Source: an uncultured Collinsella sp. (GTDB taxonomy: Bacteria; Actinomycetota; Coriobacteriia; Coriobacteriales; Coriobacteriaceae). From it: a stretch of DNA of 8,529 bases. The DNA lies in NCBI GenBank assembly GCA_900754525.1, contig CAAEDE010000068.1, forward strand, positions 1 through 8,529. Reading direction: 5' to 3'. Positions within the stretch are counted from its first letter, which is position 1. Each line of letters starts with the position of its first letter. The notes under the pieces are model-generated. The model worked only from the letters and a program-made list of their open reading frames with translations, was not told the origin of the DNA and ran no database searches. Both the position numbers and the translations under genes were made by a program. Positions 6,508 through 8,529 of this stretch are shown piece after piece.

Positions 6508-7500
6508 ATGGATTCGAATCTCAAACAGCTGCTCTATACGCATACCGAGACCGAAGAGTGGCATCGCACACATCCGGGAGAGCTCAGCCCGCGATATAAC
6601 AGGGTGGAAACCACAACCATTAACGGCGAAGAGGTCTATCTGTTTGATTGGAAAGAAACTCTCGACGAAAACCCCGTGGGCCTTATCAAGGAGTCGCGCT
6701 TTACCGATATTCCTCCTCATATCAATCGGGATATGGAGCTTAACTACGTGTACGACGGCGTCTGCACGTTTATCGTCAACGGACGGCGACTACTCCTTAA
6801 AAAGGGCGACGTGCTCATTTGCAACACCGGCGTAGTCAGAAGCGTTCCGTACGTTAAGGGCGAGCACGATATCGTCATCTCGATCGTCTTCAAAAAGGAA
6901 ATGTTCGATTCGGTGTTTCTGAGCCAGCTACCCGGCGCGTCACCATTAACGAATCTCCTATTTGATTTTGTGTCTAAAAACCGTGAGGCCCGCAAATATC
7001 TCATTCTTCCAGAGGAATACGCCCGACATGCGCGACGCCTCATCGAGATGCTCTTTATCGAATATCACTTTAAAGATGCCTACTCCAATGAACTCATGAG
7101 GCACCTCGCCGTCAGCCTATTCCTTGTTCTCATTCGAGGACTGTACCGACGCTCCGCAACTGATAACCAGGCAATCATGTCGGACGAGCGCATCGTGTCG
7201 ATTCTGAATCATATTGAGCGAAGCTACGGCGACTGCACGCTCGAAAGCATTGCGAGCGATACAGGTTATAGCACCAGCTATCTCAGCAGCTTAATCAAGC
7301 AAAAAACCGGCAAAACGTTTTCGCAAATCAAGCTCAACCAGCAGCTCACAGAGGCGGCATATCTTCTCAATAACACCGAGCGCAGCGTGCAGTATGTAGC
7401 CCGAAAAGTCGGCATCTCCAACATGTCATTCTTTTACTCAAAATTCAAAGAAGCATTCGGCGAAACGCCAGGTGCGTTCAGGACGCATCGGTCTAGTTAA
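6508..7500 (+). CDS. AraC-family regulator of the beta-glucoside cassette
   Basis: This 330-residue transcription factor has an N-terminal cupin-like sensing domain and a C-terminal AraC DNA-binding domain. In the cupin part, roughly residues 65-130, the pattern NRDMELNYVYDGVCTFIVNG followed by LLLKKGDVL is typical of AraC ligand-binding folds. The DNA-binding part starts near residue 229. Its first helix-turn-helix is near 245-268 (LESIASDTGYSTSYLSSLIK) and its second from about 294 (VQYVARKVGISNMSFFYSKF). It ends with the FGETPGAFR signature. GGAG at 6498-6501 supports the ATG at 6508. The gene diverges from the glycosidase-EIIBC operon across a 153-base spacer, the normal position for a local activator, so control of that operon by a sugar or sugar phosphate is the likely role. 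The ligand and the direction of control are inferred. Confidence 0.9.
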   Translation: MDSNLKQLLYTHTETEEWHRTHPGELSPRYNRVETTTINGEEVYLFDWKETLDENPVGLIKESRFTDIPPHINRDMELNYVYDGVCTFIVNGRRLLLKKGDVLICNTGVVRSVPYVKGEHDIVISIVFKKEMFDSVFLSQLPGASPLTNLLFDFVSKNREARKYLILPEEYARHARRLIEMLFIEYHFKDAYSNELMRHLAVSLFLVLIRGLYRRSATDNQAIMSDERIVSILNHIERSYGDCTLESIASDTGYSTSYLSSLIKQKTGKTFSQIKLNQQLTEAAYLLNNTERSVQYVARKVGISNMSFFYSKFKEAFGETPGAFRTHRSS

Positions 7501-7502
7501 AG

Positions 7503-8423
7503 TCATTGATAATCAGGTCGATCAGTTTCGCATGGCGCAGGAATGCACGACCGGAGCAGCGAGCGCATCGCCTCTACCAGCACAAAGCCGGCGATGACAA
7601 CCGTGACCACCACGTCGAGCGGCGTGTTCACAAACCACAGCAGGCCCATGAGGTACGACCCGGCGTTAAAGGCAAAGTGCAACAGGATCGTGTAGCGGAG
7701 CTTTCCGGTCGTCACGAGCACCCAGCCAAAAATGAGGCCGGCAGCGCCCGCATAGCAGCCCTGCACCCAGTTCATATGCATAAAGCCGAAGACCGACGCC
7801 TGCAGCACGATTGCCGCGGCGACGCCCCAGGTGCTCGGGGCCGCCCAGGGCACTATGGCGCCGTCCTGCGCGTTCGCGCGGCGCCGGCGCTTCCAGAGCG
7901 AACGGCACTGTGGATTAAACGCACGCAGCGAAAACTCAAAGATGATGCCGCGCACCAGCAGTTCCTCGCAAAACGGCGCGCCAAGCACCGTGGTCAGGAC
8001 GGCCAGATAGTTGGTGTCGCCCATGCCCGTCTCCTCGACAAGTTCGCTGTAATCGGCCGCCGCCTCGGGCAACAGCGACAGCACGGCGTCGGTCACGTAG
8101 CCAACGACCACCTGAAGGGCCAAGCCAATCACGATAACGCAGGCGATGCGTTTCCACGCCCCACGCGCTCCCCCGCCGAGCGGATGCTCGCTTTGCCGGC
8201 GTGCCATAAACGAACGCGGCCACAGATAACGCCACCACAGCAGCGCCATCAAAAACGAGGCCGTTTGAGCGGCGGCCTGAAGCAATTGAATGTCGAGGTC
8301 ATCGATCGAAAAACCCATGAACACCGATGCGACGCCAAGGGCGGAGAACAAAACGACGCTCAGGGCAATATCGGCAGCGACGACGCCAAAACAGGCAAGC
8401 GCCCAAATCATCGCATTGAGCAT
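7503..8423 (-). CDS. CPBP-family intramembrane metalloprotease (Abi/CAAX-like)
   Basis: This 306-residue multi-pass membrane protein belongs to the CPBP family, related to CAAX prenyl proteases and bacteriocin-processing or immunity proteins. All three signatures are present: Glu153-Glu154-X3-Arg158 (EELLVRG), Phe212-X3-His216 (FGFMHMN) and His249-X3-Asn253 (HFAFN). These residues form the metal-binding active site in the family, so the protein looks catalytically intact. Hydrophobic segments lie near residues 5-35, 52-66, 93-112, 139-151, 200-215, 224-238, 245-265 and 268-286. A basic stretch with KRRRRANAQDG lies between the first two motifs and makes that spacing longer than I would expect. 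AAGGAGGAGG five bases before the ATG at 8423 supports the start. The gene is convergent with the AraC gene and has no obvious partner in the window. Its substrate is unknown. Confidence 0.9.
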   Translation of the reverse strand: MLNAMIWALACFGVVAADIALSVVLFSALGVASVFMGFSIDDLDIQLLQAAAQTASFLMALLWWRYLWPRSFMARRQSEHPLGGGARGAWKRIACVIVIGLALQVVVGYVTDAVLSLLPEAAADYSELVEETGMGDTNYLAVLTTVLGAPFCEELLVRGIIFEFSLRAFNPQCRSLWKRRRRANAQDGAIVPWAAPSTWGVAAAIVLQASVFGFMHMNWVQGCYAGAAGLIFGWVLVTTGKLRYTILLHFAFNAGSYLMGLLWFVNTPLDVVVTVVIAGFVLVEAMRSLLRSCIPAPCETDRPDYQ

Positions 8424-8482
8424 GCAAACCTCCTCCTTCGGCGGCTAGTCATTTAAGAACGTCCATTACAGTCGAAATTGTC

Positions 8483-8503
8483 AGCCCGGGACCGTCTCGG
8501 GCT
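8483..8503. repeat. Hairpin upstream of the CPBP gene
   Basis: AGCCCG (8483-8488) pairs with CGGGCT (8498-8503), and the stem continues inward through one G-U pair to nine pairs around a three-base loop. No clear T run follows on either strand. It may be the end of the transcript of a gene beyond the right edge, part of the CPBP leader, or chance in GC-rich DNA. The rest of 8424-8529 shows only the CPBP ribosome binding site and no convincing promoter. Confidence 0.35.
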
Positions 8504-8529
8504 ACGATTGAGGCGCGCCCAGAACGGGC

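Noticed and set aside
7503..8423. CPBP protein as part of a bacteriocin or abortive-infection system
   Set aside because: No small leader peptide, ABC exporter, toxin or other defence gene lies nearby. CPBP proteins are common as stand-alone housekeeping membrane proteins, so a defence role cannot be claimed from this window.
7506..8456. Open frame of 316 codons on the plus strand opposite the CPBP gene
   Set aside because: The minus-strand CPBP gene has three active-site motifs and a strong ribosome binding site. The plus-strand product is Arg/His/Gln-rich and looks like a reading-frame shadow.

Overview
The window looks like ordinary chromosome from a GC-rich, host-associated bacterium. 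The mix is a strongly GC-biased YgiQ-type gene, a beta-glucoside PTS cassette, a DUF1275 membrane protein and GTG starts. Together these fit the actinobacterial class Coriobacteriia (a Collinsella-like gut anaerobe), but this is an inference from style and gene content; no marker gene fixes the taxon.

Layout, left to right. Bases 1-272 hold no gene I can support, only a GC-rich inverted repeat (45-77), an intrinsic terminator (191-221) and a hairpin (242-264) that follow the first gene. A DUF1275 (YoaK-like) membrane protein lies on the minus strand (273-989). A 253-base divergent spacer with a perfect 12-bp inverted repeat separates it from a plus-strand YgiQ-family radical SAM protein (1243-3378). 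A strong hairpin (3422-3464) separates that gene from the convergent cassette that follows.

The cassette at 3494-7500 is the clearest functional unit. On the minus strand a family 1 6-phospho-beta-glucosidase (4876-6354) is followed 11 bases later by a PTS EIIBC permease (3494-4864). On the plus strand, divergent from them, is an AraC-family regulator (6508-7500). The expected logic is that the EIIBC imports and phosphorylates a beta-glucoside, the glycosidase hydrolyses the 6-phosphate product in the cytoplasm, and the AraC protein controls the shared 153-base promoter region. No EIIA domain is present, so that phosphoryl donor must come from another locus. The cassette is visibly less GC-rich at third codon positions than ygiQ.

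The last gene, 7503-8423 on the minus strand, is a CPBP-family (CAAX protease / bacteriocin-processing) membrane protein with all three signature motifs. It converges on the AraC gene with two bases between the stop codons. The remaining 106 bases hold its ribosome binding site and a small hairpin.

I found no tRNA, rRNA, CRISPR array, transposase, or defence or phage gene. I see no evidence of a previously undescribed multi-gene system. The points most worth a second look are the operator-like repeat before ygiQ, the AraC control of the sugar cassette, and sequence oddities in the glycosidase, the CPBP protein and the YgiQ tails.
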